From positions 4,773,982 through 4,837,981 of the forward strand of contig OY757904.1 of NCBI GenBank assembly GCA_963585895.1: 64,000 nucleotides of DNA, read 5' to 3'. Every line of letters begins with the position of its first letter. Positions within the stretch are counted from its first letter, which is position 1. Of the stretch, positions 11,680 to 24,329 are shown piece by piece. The position numbers and the translations under genes are program-made. The DNA comes from Sepioteuthis lessoniana. Taxonomy: Eukaryota > Mollusca > Cephalopoda > Myopsida > Loliginidae. The notes under the pieces were generated by a model. It was not told where the DNA came from and made no database searches. It was given only the letters and a program-made list of their open reading frames with translations.

Positions 11680-14195
11680 GTATTTTGATCAAAGTATCAG
11701 ATAATCATGAAAAAATATGAGACTTTTACTTAAAACAGAGTCTGAGATAATCATGAAAAAATGCGACTTCTTTATTGATAAAAATTTTAGATGATCACAA
11801 ATATGTTATTTTTGTATGAAAACAAATATAAAGTATGTGAATTTTACAATAGTCAGACTCACTGATAAATATTGAAAATGTTGACTTCCAAAAAAATCAA
11901 GATTTGACTTTTTAAACCTAACAGGTGGACAAAAGATGCCATGATTGAAAACGGAACAATGCACGAACAAAAACCCTTTGCTTGCTTTATTTTTGCATTG
12001 ACAATTCAAAAGTTCTGTCAGTCCCCCACTGGCCTTTTTAATTAACTTTTAAATTTTTTTAAAAGTCAGTTTTTTTATGAAAAATCACATTTTCCTAAAT
12101 AAAAAAAGGAATCTTTAGCACCAGTGAGTACCTCATATTGTTATAAAATCTCGAATAAACGTAGGGATGTGATGTTTTTCATGAATCAATGTCTCTGATT
12201 AATATTAAAGAAATGTGAATTTTAAATTAATTAACCTCTTGGATAAATATTTTTACAAGAGATTTTTACATGAATCAAAGTCTCCGATAAACATTTAAAA
12301 ATGTAATTAGAACCTGAATCAATGTCTCAGATTGATATTAAAGCAATGTGAATTTTAAATTAATTAACTTCTTGGATAAAGATTTTTACAAGTTAGTTTT
12401 ACATGAATCAAAGTCTCGAATAAACATTTAACATTTTAGTTTTATATTTGTAAACCTCTCAAATGAACATAAAAATGTAACTTTTTATGAATAATATTTT
12501 AGATGAACATAACAAAAATGACTTTTATATGAACCGATGCCTAAGATAAATGAAGACAATTTGAAAATACATCAATGAAAATCTCAGGATAAATATAAAA
12601 AATGACACTCCTATGAATCAAATTTTCAGATAGTCATGAACTTTATGACTTTAGTATTGAATCAATGTATCTAATAAACAAATTAAAATATGACTTTTAC
12701 TTTAATCAACATCACAAGAAAACTTTAAAAAGTATGATGATAAACTGAATCTAGTTTTCAGATAAAGATTTTACAAAATCAACTTTTACGAGAAACGAAG
12801 TCTCACATAAACATTAAATTAACTTTTATATTAATGAAAGTCTTAGATAAATATTTAAAGATATGACATATACATTAACCAACGTTTTTGATAAACATAA
12901 AAAAATTGACTTTTATATAAATGAAAGTCTTGGATAAAAGTTTTGAAATGGACATATAGATTAACCAACGTCTCAGATAAACATAAAAAATGTGACTTTT
13001 TCATGAATCAAATCTGCAGACTAAAACAATACCTATGAACTTTATAAGAATCTAAGTCTCAGATGAAAGGTGAATACTATTACTTTTCCATGAATCAATG
13101 TCCCAGATAAACATAAAAAAATGACTTTTTCATGAAACAGATATATAATATATGAATTTTACAGTAATCCGAGTCTCAGTTGAACATAGAAAAATATGTG
13201 ACTTTTACAAAATCAAAAACAGTGATAAACATCAATAAATGTATTTCTAATATGAAACAAAGTCTTAGAAAAACATAATATAACGTTCCTTTTACTTGAC
13301 TCAATGTTCCAGATAAACATAAGCAAATATGACTTTTACTTGGTCTCAAATAAACGCTACAAATATTATCTTTAGATTATAAAATGTCTCAGATGAGCAT
13401 AAGAATGTGACTTTTATAAGAATGAAAGTTTCTGATTAGCAATGAAATTTGAGTTAACCATGAAACGAAGACTTAGATAAGCTTAAGAATGCAACTTTTT
13501 CATGAATCAAAAGCACAAAAAATGTGATCATTAAATTTCCTCTAAGTGATTTTTTCAGGAAAGAAAATAATTGATAAATAATGTGAAATGTGACTTTGGT
13601 AAACATTAATGTTGTGTGACTTTTTCATGAACTATAGTTTCAATTAAAAAATTTTTAAAATCACTTTGTATGAATTAAAGTCTCGGGTGGATATAAAAAA
13701 TGTAATATTTAATGAATCAAAATCTTTGATAAGCGTATTAAGTGTAACTTCTACATGAATAAAAGTCTTGGATAAAAATAGAGGTTTGACTTCAACATGA
13801 ATAAATGTATCAGATAAACATAAAAATTACATGAATTAAAGTCACTGATAAACACCAATGAAGCGTGACTTTTCCATGAATCAAAGTCGCAGATAAATAT
13901 TAAAAATGTGACTTTTCATGAATCAAAGACAAAGATAAAAATTAAGAACTGTAACTTTTCTATGAATCAAAGTCTCTGATAAACATTACAAAATATGTAT
14001 TAATATGAATCAAAATTATAAATAAGCATCATAAATGTGATTTTTACATAAATAAATCTTAGATATACATAAAATTGTGTCTTTTCATGAATATAAATGT
14101 AAAGAATGTGACATTTTAATGAATCAAACTCTTTAAAAACATTATTAAATTGTCACTTTTACATGAATTAGTCTCTGATAAACATATTAGGGTGA
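11680..14195. repeat. Degenerate 44-46-bp tandem repeat, about 2.5 kb
   Basis: A motif close to ATGAATCAAAGTCTC-AGATAAACATTAAA-AATGTGACTTTTAC recurs every 44-46 bp, with many substitutions and small indels. It is clearest at 12280-13200 and 13640-14130. An unrelated break of about 130 bp lies at 11925-12060. The divergence says this array is far older than the 87-bp satellite. No coding frame survives. Confidence 0.85.
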
Positions 14196-14370
14196 GTCAA
14201 AAGTTTTACATAATCTTGGCAACACACAGTAACGTGCTAGATAGCAGCATGTATACCTTGTGACCGCAGCAGTTCATGCCGAGAAATGTACTCACTGTGG
14301 TTAGTAGTATCATGAGGTAAGTGCGCTGACCTGCTTCATACTCTTTTAGATTTGAAAGCCAGACTGATTC
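14196..14370. other. Unassigned segment between tandem repeat and SINE
   Basis: Begins with GGGTGAGTCAAAAGTTTT, which resembles the terminal repeat of a Tc1/mariner-type element. No matching second end was found, so no call is made. Confidence 0.25.
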
Positions 14371-14603
14371 GACCATAGTCGAAGGTGACCTGACGGCTTC
14401 CTTTTCAATTGCAGCTACACAAAGGTGTAAAGGAGGGCGCTAATCCTTTCTCTGGATTGCTTTACTTTACTCTTGATCATTACCTTATAATACTGAGTGT
14501 TAAACAAGGTGGTATCAAGTACCGTTTTTTGAGTCTTTGGTATGACTCGACCTGGAATAGAACCCTGGTCTCTTGAACTATTGGCGAACAATAGTCTAAT
14601 TCA
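14371..14603 (-). mobile_element. SINE family A, copy 1 (tRNA-derived)
   Basis: Reverse-strand copy of the family seen intact at 21253 and 51566. Shared landmarks on the minus strand are the B-box-like GGGTTCTATTCCAGG, the AGTCATACCAAAGACTC block, the CACTCAGTATTATAAGG block and the CGACTATGGTCG end. It is diverged, but the full length is present. The conserved body beyond the tRNA-like head fits the Ceph-SINE type; that family name is an inference. Confidence 0.8.
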
Positions 14604-14977
14604 TTGATTTATACTTAACGAGTTCGAACTGGGCGCGAAAACAACTAAAAACATTTGTTATGCGAAAAGTGACGGGAAATTGACCACAATGCAGTAATCA
14701 GATAGTTCAAAAAATTTTACTCGCGTTGCAGAAAGATCGACGACAAGGAAATGTCACTTAGCTCTAAAACGGTAGTGTTGGTGGTCATGCGTCTAAAACA
14801 AGGAAGCAAATCCGGCGAGTAACACTGGGTGAGTATCAGTCTGGTATAATCCAGTTCAATTTTATTTGTCCTCTTTATAAGAACGGCAAAATCATTCGTA
14901 GCTGGAAAATTATGCCTCACGTTACCAAATTAGTACAAAACATTTGACTCATGTTCATGACTTTACCTCTACAGGTG

Positions 14978-14979
<2 letters not shown>
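14604..14979. other. Unassigned intergenic sequence
   Basis: No recognisable element. A 67-codon minus-strand open frame (14717-14920) has no supporting motif. Confidence 0.4.

Positions 14980-15041
<62 letters not shown>
14980..15041. repeat. (TA)n microsatellite
   Basis: About 31 uninterrupted TA dinucleotides. The 80-codon open frame over this stretch is a low-complexity artefact. Confidence 0.95.
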
Positions 15042-15044
<3 letters not shown>

Positions 15045-15900
15045 TATATTCATCACATAGAAATCAAGTTATTTCACTGTTTTCTTTTAGTATTTCTCGC
15101 AATCTAAAGAAAAAAGATGTCGAATTTTTTATTGATCCTTTCCTCAGAAGCAACATTTTATCGCCTTTATATTTTCTCTGGAATTCCTGTTAACAAAATA
15201 CCAAAAGCCCACCAAAAGAATTTATTTATAAATCTGTTTTTATTTCAACTGGAGATGACATTCTAAAGATTAATAAAGCGTTATTCATTACTTGTGTTTT
15301 TATTATTCACTGTTTTAAGATAATTTTTCTTACCTTTGTGTTTACTTCCATTAAAGACAGGTTTCACTTTTTTTTATACCAACAAACATGGTTTTTATTT
15401 CACCTTAGCTTGCTTAAATATACTTTTATTACTTGAGTTTACTGATCATCTATGATTCACTGATATTTGTTTAAACACCGTCGTAAGATGATTACAGGAA
15501 ATTCTTTTGGAAATTGCTATTCGTCATCTTATAAGGTTTAAATGTCTCGCTTTCTAAATTGAATGTTACACATTGATTTTAATCTCGATTTCAAATCCCT
15601 CTTAAAACATATTTCTTTTTCTTACTCCGACGGTTGTTCTTTTTCTTCATCCTTCATTAATCATTAACCCATCTTCTTTGTAAATCCAGTATCCTGTTTT
15701 TTGCTATAGTGCCCAATTTTATCAGTAAATAAATATCAATTAATACACATATAGTCGCTCAATCTAAACTCTCTATCGACACGTCATCATTCTTCTGTCA
15801 TTTCTTCTATATTGCTTCTTTGTAGAATAGAATCGACACTTTCCTTTTCGTTTTGTAACTTAATTGAACGGCTCATAAAAATTGAATAAATTAATAAAAG
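15042..15900. other. AT-rich sequence without features
   Basis: No open frame of note and no recognised repeat. Confidence 0.5.
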
Positions 15901-16440
15901 GACAGACAGTCTCTAAACTGCCAGGCTGGGGCTCTTGATGTAGTTAAAAATGACTAAGGATAAGTGTCGGTCCAAAATTCTTGTACGCATGTGCGGAAGT
16001 GAGGGGAAGTGAATGTCCTTCCCACCGATGCCGGGCGATAATAAGGGGACGATTCGTGGCCTTTCGGGAGTTGACGACGAGAAGTGATAAGGTAAAGACG
16101 TCAGGAGAACACGAGCCATGAAGACGTAATAAGAAGAAAGTTTACAAGCCCCAGGTTAGATGTAAGCTCCAAGGGAGATGTTAGACCCAACGGATAAGCA
16201 TGTTAGAACCAGGAGAAAATTCAAGGTCTGTGCCGGCTTATCTTTTTCTCAATAGGATATGTCACTTATAATTGTCTAGTTGACTCGGTTGTCTTATGTT
16301 TCGATATTCTCTTTCTTTGTCCCGGCGATTACTGATACGTTTTAGTAAATAAACCTTTGTGTAGTTTAACAGAGTTTTCGCGCCCGTTAACTTGTTACCA
16401 CTGTGGGGTCTCAACGGGATCCAAAGTCTCTTTAGTACAG
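15900..16440 (+). mobile_element. Possible solo LTR
   Basis: This block is clearly richer in GC than its flanks. It holds a polyadenylation signal in the right relative place (AGTAAATAAACC near 16345), followed about 50 bp later by GTTACCACTGTGGGG, which resembles an LTR edge. Neither a TG...CA pair with target duplication nor coding sequence could be fixed, so LTR identity is inference. Confidence 0.35.
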
Positions 16441-17640
16441 CAATGGTACATTTTGACTACTGGATATTTAACTTCTCAACAGTTATTTTAGGTTTAACAG
16501 CAGCATAACTTTCAAGCCATTATTGTTTATTATAAGAGATCTTATCGCTATGAAAACTCTCCTTTATTCACGAGAAATATAAAACATTAGAAGGTAGATA
16601 ATTCCTCTGGATGCATAGATTTCTGTGGCACAGCATCAAACTGGCTGTTTATAGAGTACAAACACTTTGGAATAATAATTCACAAATATCTAATGAAAAA
16701 CGATGTCAGCACACACTCCAAAATGTTAGCTACTGATTGAGCCAGATTCACCAACAATAGCTGCTGCTTTCGATCAACTTATACCGGAATCAATCGAAAC
16801 ATTACAAATGAAATCTATTTGAAACGATAAGACATAAATATCTTTATCAAATATTCATTTTCATGTTCATATATAATTTAAAATAAAACGCTGCTAATTG
16901 ATTGTATCGTTATTTTCCGATTGATTATTCACAGTTCCCTTAATATCAACATTTTTAGCGATAAAATAAATTCTGATTCATAATAAAACTTATTAAAAAT
17001 AAACTCATCAAATATATCAACTCGGGTTTTATTGAAACTTATTTACTGTTAAGACAATTATTTAGTTTTTAAGGGGTCATCGAATGATTGTAATGAAACA
17101 AAATTAGATACTCATACCTCATTGATTATCACGTGAAACAACACAACACGATTCAAATCACGAAATTAAATTATAACTGTAGAGGATGCTATTGAAGCAA
17201 TGTACCAAGTAACAAGTACTAAAGTCATGGTCAGCGTATAAAGATCTTTTGTAAGTATTCTAAAATCTTTTGCAACTTCAATGGATATATTAACAGCATA
17301 CAATGCGAAATAAACTCAGGATAAGACTAAACTTGTTTGTCTTGAAAATCTTTCTTGCAATTGCATAGAATAAGATGAAATAGAATATTCTCAAATGAAC
17401 ATGGCTGAGGCAAAAAGAACAATTCAAATAAGCCAGCAGATGTAGGTAAAGTGAAAGAAGATTCAGTAAAAACTAAACACCAACAAACAGTCAGAATCCA
17501 GAAAGAATTTATCGATAACAGAATAGGTGAATTGTATAGAAGTATTAACAGTATGTGCTTTAATTTGATACTTAGTGAAAAACTCTTGTTACTTCTGGTT
17601 TGAAAGAAGAAATAATTGGTGGGATTATTCGGAATGAGTT
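16441..17640. other. AT-rich sequence without features
   Basis: Nothing recognisable over 1.2 kb; no long open frame on either strand. Confidence 0.5.
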
Positions 17641-17654
17641 CAAAGACAATTTGA

Positions 17655-17860
17655 AGGACTTAGTTTGGGTGTGTGTTTAAGAAGGCCGTCTCATAGACGA
17701 TTCTAAGGACTTAGTTTGGGTGTATGCTTAAGAAGGCTGTCTCATAGACGATTCTAAGGTCTTAGTTTGGGGGTGTGCTTGAGAAGGCCGTCTCATAGAC
17801 GATTCTAAGGACTTAGTTTGGGTATCTGTTTAGGAAGGCCGTCTAACAGACTATTACAAC
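17655..17860. repeat. 51-bp tandem repeat with hairpin, about 4 units
   Basis: CTTAGTTTGG recurs at 17659, 17710, 17761 and 17812, an exact 51-bp period. Three units carry CGTCTCATAGACG, a perfect 5-bp inverted repeat with a 3-nt loop; the fourth is degraded (CGTCTAACAGACT). Confidence 0.95.
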
Positions 17861-18084
17861 CGTAATAAGTTTGATCCTAACTAAGTAACCATATTTCTGG
17901 GCCTGAGATAAACTGAAACTCGTAATTTCGTATTTAGACTAGATCAATGGCGCAACTGGAAAAAAATATGATTGGAGTTGATTGAAAATTACCCAACTAC
18001 TCCAACACGACTAATTTCTAAGCAAAGTAAAGCTGATCTGAATTTAGAGATTTTCTTCCCTTAGATTGTTTGCCTATTCAATAC

Positions 18085-18260
18085 TAAATAGTTCAGTCTA
18101 CCCTACTATTTATTCATGATTGTTGGGGTAGCAGATGGAGTCATACGTTCCCCAATGTCATTTGTGCGAAGTGAAATACAACCTCATTCAGGATATGAAC
18201 GCAGGAAACTGAATTAACATATCACATAATCCTCTGCGATCGTTGTCTACCTCAAAAATG
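18085..18260 (-). mobile_element. SINE family B, degraded copy
   Basis: Resembles the middle of the family B SINE at 53271-53561 on the same strand: CCTACTATTTATTCAT, then TCATACGTTCCCCAATG, then ATTTGTGCGAAGTGAA. Heavily diverged and missing both ends. Confidence 0.45.
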
Positions 18261-19392
18261 TATTGTTCTTTGTTTTGTGATGAAAGAAAGTATTGTATCT
18301 ATAAATATTAATGTATCTGATCTAAAATAATGCAAAAGGGAAAAACCATCAGCGATTATCAATAATTATGGTACAATTAACTGCAGCTGTGAGGTTGGAA
18401 TGCATATCTACCAACTTTTTGGGAAACTAGTTATATTTTTGTCGGAATCTCAAGACAAAACATTCTATTCATTGTATTGGTTAGTTCGGGCAATTTCTTT
18501 TGCTTTTATTTCCTGTTTTAGCCGATGTACACTCGTATTATCCTCGTTCGAAACAAGAAAAATAAAAAAGGAGGATTGATCAGAACAAAACTAATCTTTT
18601 CTATGTTCATATTTAATAAATTATCTATTCGGCTTGATTTCTAAACTTCGGAAGCGAAATTTTCTTGTGCCTCAATTCCATTAGTCTGCTGCACCTTGCG
18701 AGAATAAAAGCCTATAGCAATTACGAAAAACACATTTTTAATCATAGACAATTAGCAATAAAAAAAAATTGTTGCGATGCCAGTGAATTAAATAAGAGTT
18801 TTCTGCAGAGTTAAAACCTTCCGGTGAGTCAAAAATAAATAAAAAGATTAGACATCTCATTGTCACGAACACCATGTCTTATTATAAGACTTTAACATAT
18901 CGCACAATGTAACACATTTTTCCTGGATATTTTATTTCTAAATTTGTTTATGTTGTAACAATATAAAAAAAGGGTCATTATTTTCTTCAAAAATTGCTTT
19001 TGCATCATTGATTTTGAAATTTGGAAATTAACGTATTTTCTACGTAAAACTCTTAAACTAACACATATTCCTTTACATAAGTTCTGAATAAAATATGAAT
19101 CAAAATTTACATTTACTAATCCTACAATTATTCAAAAATGAACAAACATATGTAGAAGGGAGAGTAGAAAATTATTTATCATCTAGAATATACTGAAAAT
19201 TAATAGCTTTTTAAAAAAATAATGGCTCAGATCATAAAAGGAAAGTTTGAAAAGAAAACAAGTCTTTTCCATTTAATTTACTCATAAGCAATAGGGAAAT
19301 AATACTTCCTGTCAAAGAAAAGTAAAAAGATACAGCGTATTGTTATATAGTCATATATGCAGATTCACATCTATATACGTGCACAAATATAT
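18261..19392. other. AT-rich sequence without features
   Basis: No recognised element or open frame. Confidence 0.5.
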
Positions 19393-19870
19393 GTAGAATA
19401 ATTCACAACGACACAACGACAACGACGCAAGAAGACTTCTTTATAAAATATTTTACCTGTCATTTTTATTTGTAAGTTTCGAAAGGGTTGTTGAAGGTTT
19501 GCATGTGAGAGGGAGCTGGAGACCGAACATAAACTTCATATTTTGACCCCACTGTTATGACCGTCACGTTGTGTCTTTCTTGTTCTCTTAATGTTGGGGT
19601 CTACTCCATCGGGACTTTTCCGAGGGCCCCCTCAGTCGGGTGTGGCTTTCCCTACCACATCTGGTCTCTAGCTGTCTGGAAGTCTGCTGGCAACTGCTTT
19701 GGCACCCCAAACTCAACTGAGTTAAATAATAACTCAACGCCCACACGATCGCCTACTGGATCTTTGAATCGGATGTTTAATCGTCATCAAGCGGAAATAA
19801 CTGTCATGCAGTTCAGAGGTTACTCTCTTCCGGTGCATCACTGTTAGTGGCACAATGGGACCTTCACCTT
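19393..19870 (-). mobile_element. LTR of family L (minus strand), copy 1
   Basis: The reverse complement contains GTTCGGTCTCCAGCTCCCTC, CAAACCTTCAA and an AATAAA-type signal near 19465. It matches the 3' part of the LTR at 32476-32926 (GTTCGGTCTCCAACTCCCTC, CAAACCTTTCAAATAAAG). The minus-strand 3' end reads ATTATTCTACA at 19393. The 5' end is approximate; homology may extend to about 20000. The 96-codon plus-strand frame inside it is antisense and not a gene. Confidence 0.6.
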
Positions 19871-21238
19871 GTCCCATATCATAAGCCTTAATCCGCCCAC
19901 GCGATCTCTTTCGATTACTGGCCATTGGAATGTATCACTTCCTTCCGGTATATCACCTTGGAATAGTATTTTTGGGCCGGGTCGAAGGTTAAAATATAAC
20001 AGTATGTTGCATTGTGAAATCAGTTATAATGTACTTCTATCACTGGGTTAAACACATGCGTCTTCTGACTAGTTGCTTTGACAATATTTTTAGCGTAAAT
20101 ATCGTGTTTCTAAAGATCCGCAGAAAGAGGATTGGTGCAGTTTCGTCGGAGCTTCATGTGACAGATCGGAAGGTTAGTAGAAATAAGTTACCGAAGACGT
20201 TAGCAACTCCAAAGACGGGAAAACTCCTCGTTAAGAATACAACTATAATTTTTTATAGCAATATGATTATGCAACCATATTCAAAGTAAAAAAAAACTTT
20301 CCTCTCGCAAGGTAGGAGAGAGAAGACATGGTCAGGAATTTCATTTTTTGTTTTACATTATGAAAAGAATACAAAAGAATGCCTGGAGATTTGTTATATC
20401 TTTTGTCGAAGTTTCCTTCAAGAGGAAAGTTCTTCCACCAGTAAGGTCTTCTTTTATTAAAAAGAATTCTCCTCGTGGTAGTTTTAGAATGCTGTCCCCC
20501 TTCCTTTCTCTATCAATTATGAATCATTTCGTATCGTACTCTCATCGGCCAGCCAAATGGACCCCACTGATTATTCCCAGATACTGGGGGTTGAAGCAAA
20601 AGACAATTGATATCTTTTTGATCAAACAGTGCCTTTTCGTATCGCACTATGATTGGTCAATCAATCGGGATTCAACCACCATCTACAGAGATTGAAGGTA
20701 GAAGTAAGCAAAAAAGAATAAAAATATCCCCCCTCTCAAACCATTTTTAATTGCACACTGAGTTTTAATATCACATAGGGAGAAGCACAAACACCTTTGA
20801 GCATGCACAGTTTCGTTCGGCGTCAGACCTTTTCGACTTCAGAAAAAGCTTATGTAAGTGCACTGAATTTCCTCGTCACAAACCACAACTGTAATTTGTG
20901 ACAGCTTTGATAAATTCCTCAAGCCGACAGCCCCAGACGCTTCAGCTTGAATCAGTAAAATTAAGCAGAAGACAATTCTAATCCAAAATTCTAGTTTTGA
21001 TCAAATTACATCAGATTTACAAATAAAATGAATAGAATATTTTTCTTTTCTCATTAAAAAATTTCAGACTCAAGTAAAGATTCTACTTGTGTCATATCAT
21101 CTGATAAATCATTAATTTTAACGTTGTATCCCATTTATTATTACTTTGGTAGAAATCCAATTGCCTTATATAAAAGAAAACAAGTATTTAATGTCTGCAG
21201 GTTTATTTGTATATAGTTCATGTATATTTATGACCCAA
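19871..21238. other. No gene recognised
   Basis: A 115-codon open frame (20348-20695) has no domain I recognise. Within it, TTTCGTATCG(T/C)ACT followed by an ATTGGTCAATC-like segment occurs twice (near 20528 and 20636), a diverged direct repeat. The rest is AT-rich and featureless. Confidence 0.4.
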
Positions 21239-21252
21239 TATATTTAAGAGTT

Positions 21253-21499
21253 GACCGGCCCATTGGCTTTGTGGTAGAGTGTTTGCCAATGGCCCGGGAG
21301 ACCGGGATTCAATCACAGATCGAGTCATACCAAAGACTCAAAAAGTGGTACTTGATATCTCCTTGCTTAACACTCAGCATTATAAGTTACTTTTTCAAGG
21401 GTAAAATGGAATGGAGTTGCGCACTCCCCTACACCTCGGTGTAATAGCAATTGAAAAGGGAGTTTTCGGCAAGCCCTCGACTACGTTCGCCAACTTTAC
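21253..21499 (+). mobile_element. SINE family A, copy 2, with 14-bp target duplication
   Basis: The tRNA-like head has an A-box-like TGGCTTTGTGGTAGAGTG and a B-box-like GGGATTCAATC. It is followed by the conserved body (GTCATACCAAAGACTC, CACTCAGCATTATAAG, CCCCTACACCTCGGTGTA) and the end CTACGTTCGCCAAC. The 14-bp direct repeat TATATTTAAGAGTT flanks it at 21239-21252 and 21500-21513, proving insertion by target-primed retrotransposition. Confidence 0.92.
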
Positions 21500-21750
21500 T
21501 ATATTTAAGAGTTAATAATACACATATATACATTCTCGTGAGCGCACACACGCCTGTACAAGGTGAATTGCATATTTCTTACGGCTGGAAAAAGTAAGGA
21601 ATTCCCGAGGGCCATAAAACAGGAAGTTTGTTACACTTAGTTCTTGGTTTGTTAAGTTTCTTTGAGGTTTTTCAAACAAAATTCAATATGAATTGAAAAA
21701 AAAAAAGAAATTTCCTTCTTGGTTTGCTCGAGATATCTCTTACTCTATTT

Positions 21751-21768
21751 GTATGTGTGTGTGTGTGT

Positions 21769-21821
<53 letters not shown>
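21751..21821. repeat. (GT)n(GA)n microsatellite
   Basis: GT run joined to a GA run; the 74-codon frame across it is low complexity. Confidence 0.95.
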
Positions 21822-21825
<4 letters not shown>

Positions 21826-21827
21826 CG

Positions 21828-22025
21828 GGGCAGTTTCCGTGGTGTAATGGTTAAAGTGCTTCGAAGTAAACGAGTTGGAACTCCAGTTGCTCTAAACGTT
21901 CACTTTCAGACTAATCTCCTCGGGGGAATCTATGAAATTCAGCTATGAGTGAAATCACTGCTGTTCTTCAAAAAGCGTTGCTTCGGCATTAAATAACTCA
22001 AAACGTTTGATATGCCATTAAACAA
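21828..22025 (+). mobile_element. SINE family B-like head, diverged
   Basis: CCGTGGTGTAATGGTTAAAG (A box), GAGTTGGAACTCCAG (B box) and CGTTCACTTTCAGAC match the head of the SINE at 51873. The 3' part differs (GCATTAAATAAC end), so this is a related subfamily sharing the tRNA-like head. Confidence 0.7.
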
Positions 22026-22929
22026 TGACACTAAAACAACCAAAGCGTGCGCAACTAGAAATTGTTGGAACCATATAACAAATAAGAAAGATTTTCGTTA
22101 ATAAGTTTCTTTAGCGACAATAAGTTAAAAACATCCAACTTAAAAAAAGGCAAAAGTAATCATTGTCAAAATGGTAGAACTGGGTTAAAAAAAAAACAAA
22201 AAAAAACTCTATTATAATTGGTGGGGTAAACATTTAATCAATAAAATTCAGTGTCTATTAATGACACTATTAGTATTAACGATTATTTTTTCTAGGCTTA
22301 GTTTCTCACTTAAAAATGAGACAGTAGATTTATGAAATTTTTACGGAAATTAATTTAGTCTTGTAGCTGGAGAAACGACGCAGCTGTTATGAATTGTTCT
22401 AATTATTATCAATTACGGAATAAATACTATTAATAACAGTAGTTAATTGTTTACCAAGTAAAATGTAACCTACAAAATTAGCATGATAATTGAGATTTGG
22501 TGTATTAATTGAAGTGTGTCTTCATTCTCCTATTTTCCTGATGATTTTCGATCTTCTTATACAGATGCATTATAATCGCTTAAAACATAATTACATAGAT
22601 CAAGCAATATTTTCAAGCAACTAAATCTACGCTACACCTTTATGACTCCATCAGCAGCGCTAAACATCTGGCATTGAGGACAATCTTCTCACTGTCACCG
22701 ATTTTTTCTCTATTTTATCTCTCTTTCGATTTTTTCACATTGTTCTTAAGTCTTCCAAAGCATTAAAATGTCGTACAAAGCAAAACTTTTTTTTTTATTT
22801 TTTAGCATCTTGTTTCATTCCATTGACCAATACCTACAAACGGTGTTTTTATGAACGTCTGCATTCCAAAAACTACAGAAAGCTGCATGAATGCAATCAA
22901 CTTAACAGATAATACATTAATGAACTAGA

Positions 22930-22932
<3 letters not shown>
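22026..22932. other. AT-rich sequence without features
   Basis: No recognised element or open frame. Confidence 0.5.
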
Positions 22933-22983
<51 letters not shown>

Positions 22984-22998
22984 TGGCATTAAATCTTG

Positions 22999-23083
<85 letters not shown>
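22933..23083. repeat. Compound (AT)n / (GT)n / (GA)n microsatellite
   Basis: Two AT runs separated by about 20 bp of unique sequence, then GT and GA runs. The minus-strand 110-codon frame here is an artefact of these runs. Confidence 0.95.
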
Positions 23084-23087
<4 letters not shown>

Positions 23088-23223
23088 ACGATCAGTTCCA
23101 AATCCATTTTGCTATAAGACTTGGAAGTATATTTGGACAAGTTATGAAAAAAATAGACGAGAAATTGGTATATCATTGAAAAATAAGGTATAATTAGTAT
23201 CAACCTATGAAATGTTTGTAGAG

Positions 23224-23412
23224 GCCCACGTAGCATAAAGGCTTTAGTGGTAGACTGTGACATTATAGTAAGTCAGTTTGAAGTCCAGTTGCGTTCACTT
23301 TTGGACTAATACGCTTGGGACAGGTATGAATCCTCTTCTTGAGTCGAACTATAGGTTAAATTGCACCATGACTGTCCTACAAGGATGTTTTTGGCATTAG
23401 ATAACCGACAGA
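23224..23412 (+). mobile_element. SINE family B-like, diverged copy
   Basis: Shows GTTTGAAGTCCAGTTGCG (B-box region), GTTCACTTTTGGACTAATAC, GGACAGGTATGAATCC and the GGCATTAGATAACC end shared with the copies at 21828 and 46500. Confidence 0.65.
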
Positions 23413-24329
23413 AATCTCTGTATCATATAAAGAGATTTTTTTTTTAATGTCTCTTCTCTCATTTTTGATTAAAGTAGTAATTTGGAATTAGCAGTATATT
23501 TATACATTTCATCTTATCACTGATTGTTTGCGTTCCAGTTTTTAAAAGATAATAGGTTGGGATATTTTATAGTCAGCGAGTTTTAACTTGATGAAACTTT
23601 ATAAAATTCGATAAAAAGATTCGATATTGAAGTATTAATTCTTATAAACTTAAGATAAAGAATCCAAATAAATATATGTTTTCTGCTGAGTGACTTCTAT
23701 AATTACTTTAGGATGTTAAAATTGCAATATCGTCCTCAAAAACAAGAACGTGACTAATGGAGATGAACAGTAGGCAAACTCTAATTCCTGCAAGTAAATC
23801 CTCTGAAACGGATTCGATGTATCAAGCAAGGGATTTTTGGAGTAAGGAAAACGTTTCGACAAAAGATACAGAGATAAATTTTCTACGATGGTTGATATCC
23901 CCCACATCATCAAATTCAAATAAACAAAGCAGAAAGAACCAAAAAGATATAAATTTGACAGAATCTCTTGCGAGAAATACAGACAGTTTAAATGATAAAG
24001 AAAGGAATAAACATTAAACCTAAAAAAAAGAAAGAAGAATTGAAGATTAAGTTTGAAAGCAAATAATCATTCCATCTCTGAGATAAGGGAAGGCGGGAAT
24101 GTCAAAATTGAAATAAATATATTCAAATAGTTCCTATAATGAATTACCACAGCAGTATATACTAGCAGAAAAAAACAACAACTTCAAAACAAGAAAGGTT
24201 AATAAAGGACTTCATTCAAATTGGAAAAGATGGGAAACTCTTGTTGAATTATAGACTGGGAAAATATTTTATCTCAAATCCAGTGTTGATGGGTTAAAAT
24301 GATCCAAAACATTACAGTGTCACTAAGTC
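23413..24329. other. No gene recognised
   Basis: An 86-codon plus-strand frame (23757-24017) is rich in Ser, Asn, Lys and Asp. It has no domain and no good splice signals; it is probably chance. Confidence 0.4.

Noticed and set aside
19557-19847. 96-codon plus-strand open frame
   Set aside because: Lies antisense within a family L LTR.
20348-20695. 115-codon plus-strand open frame
   Set aside because: No domain; partly made of a diverged direct repeat; no splice or promoter support.
22931-23263. 110-codon frame over AT and GA runs
   Set aside because: Encodes only Ile-Tyr and Ser-Leu dipeptide runs from microsatellites; the same applies to frames at 14951, 21724, 34732 and 35318.
23757-24017. 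86-codon Ser/Asn/Lys-rich open frame
   Set aside because: Composition follows the A-rich strand and there is no donor or acceptor at sensible positions.
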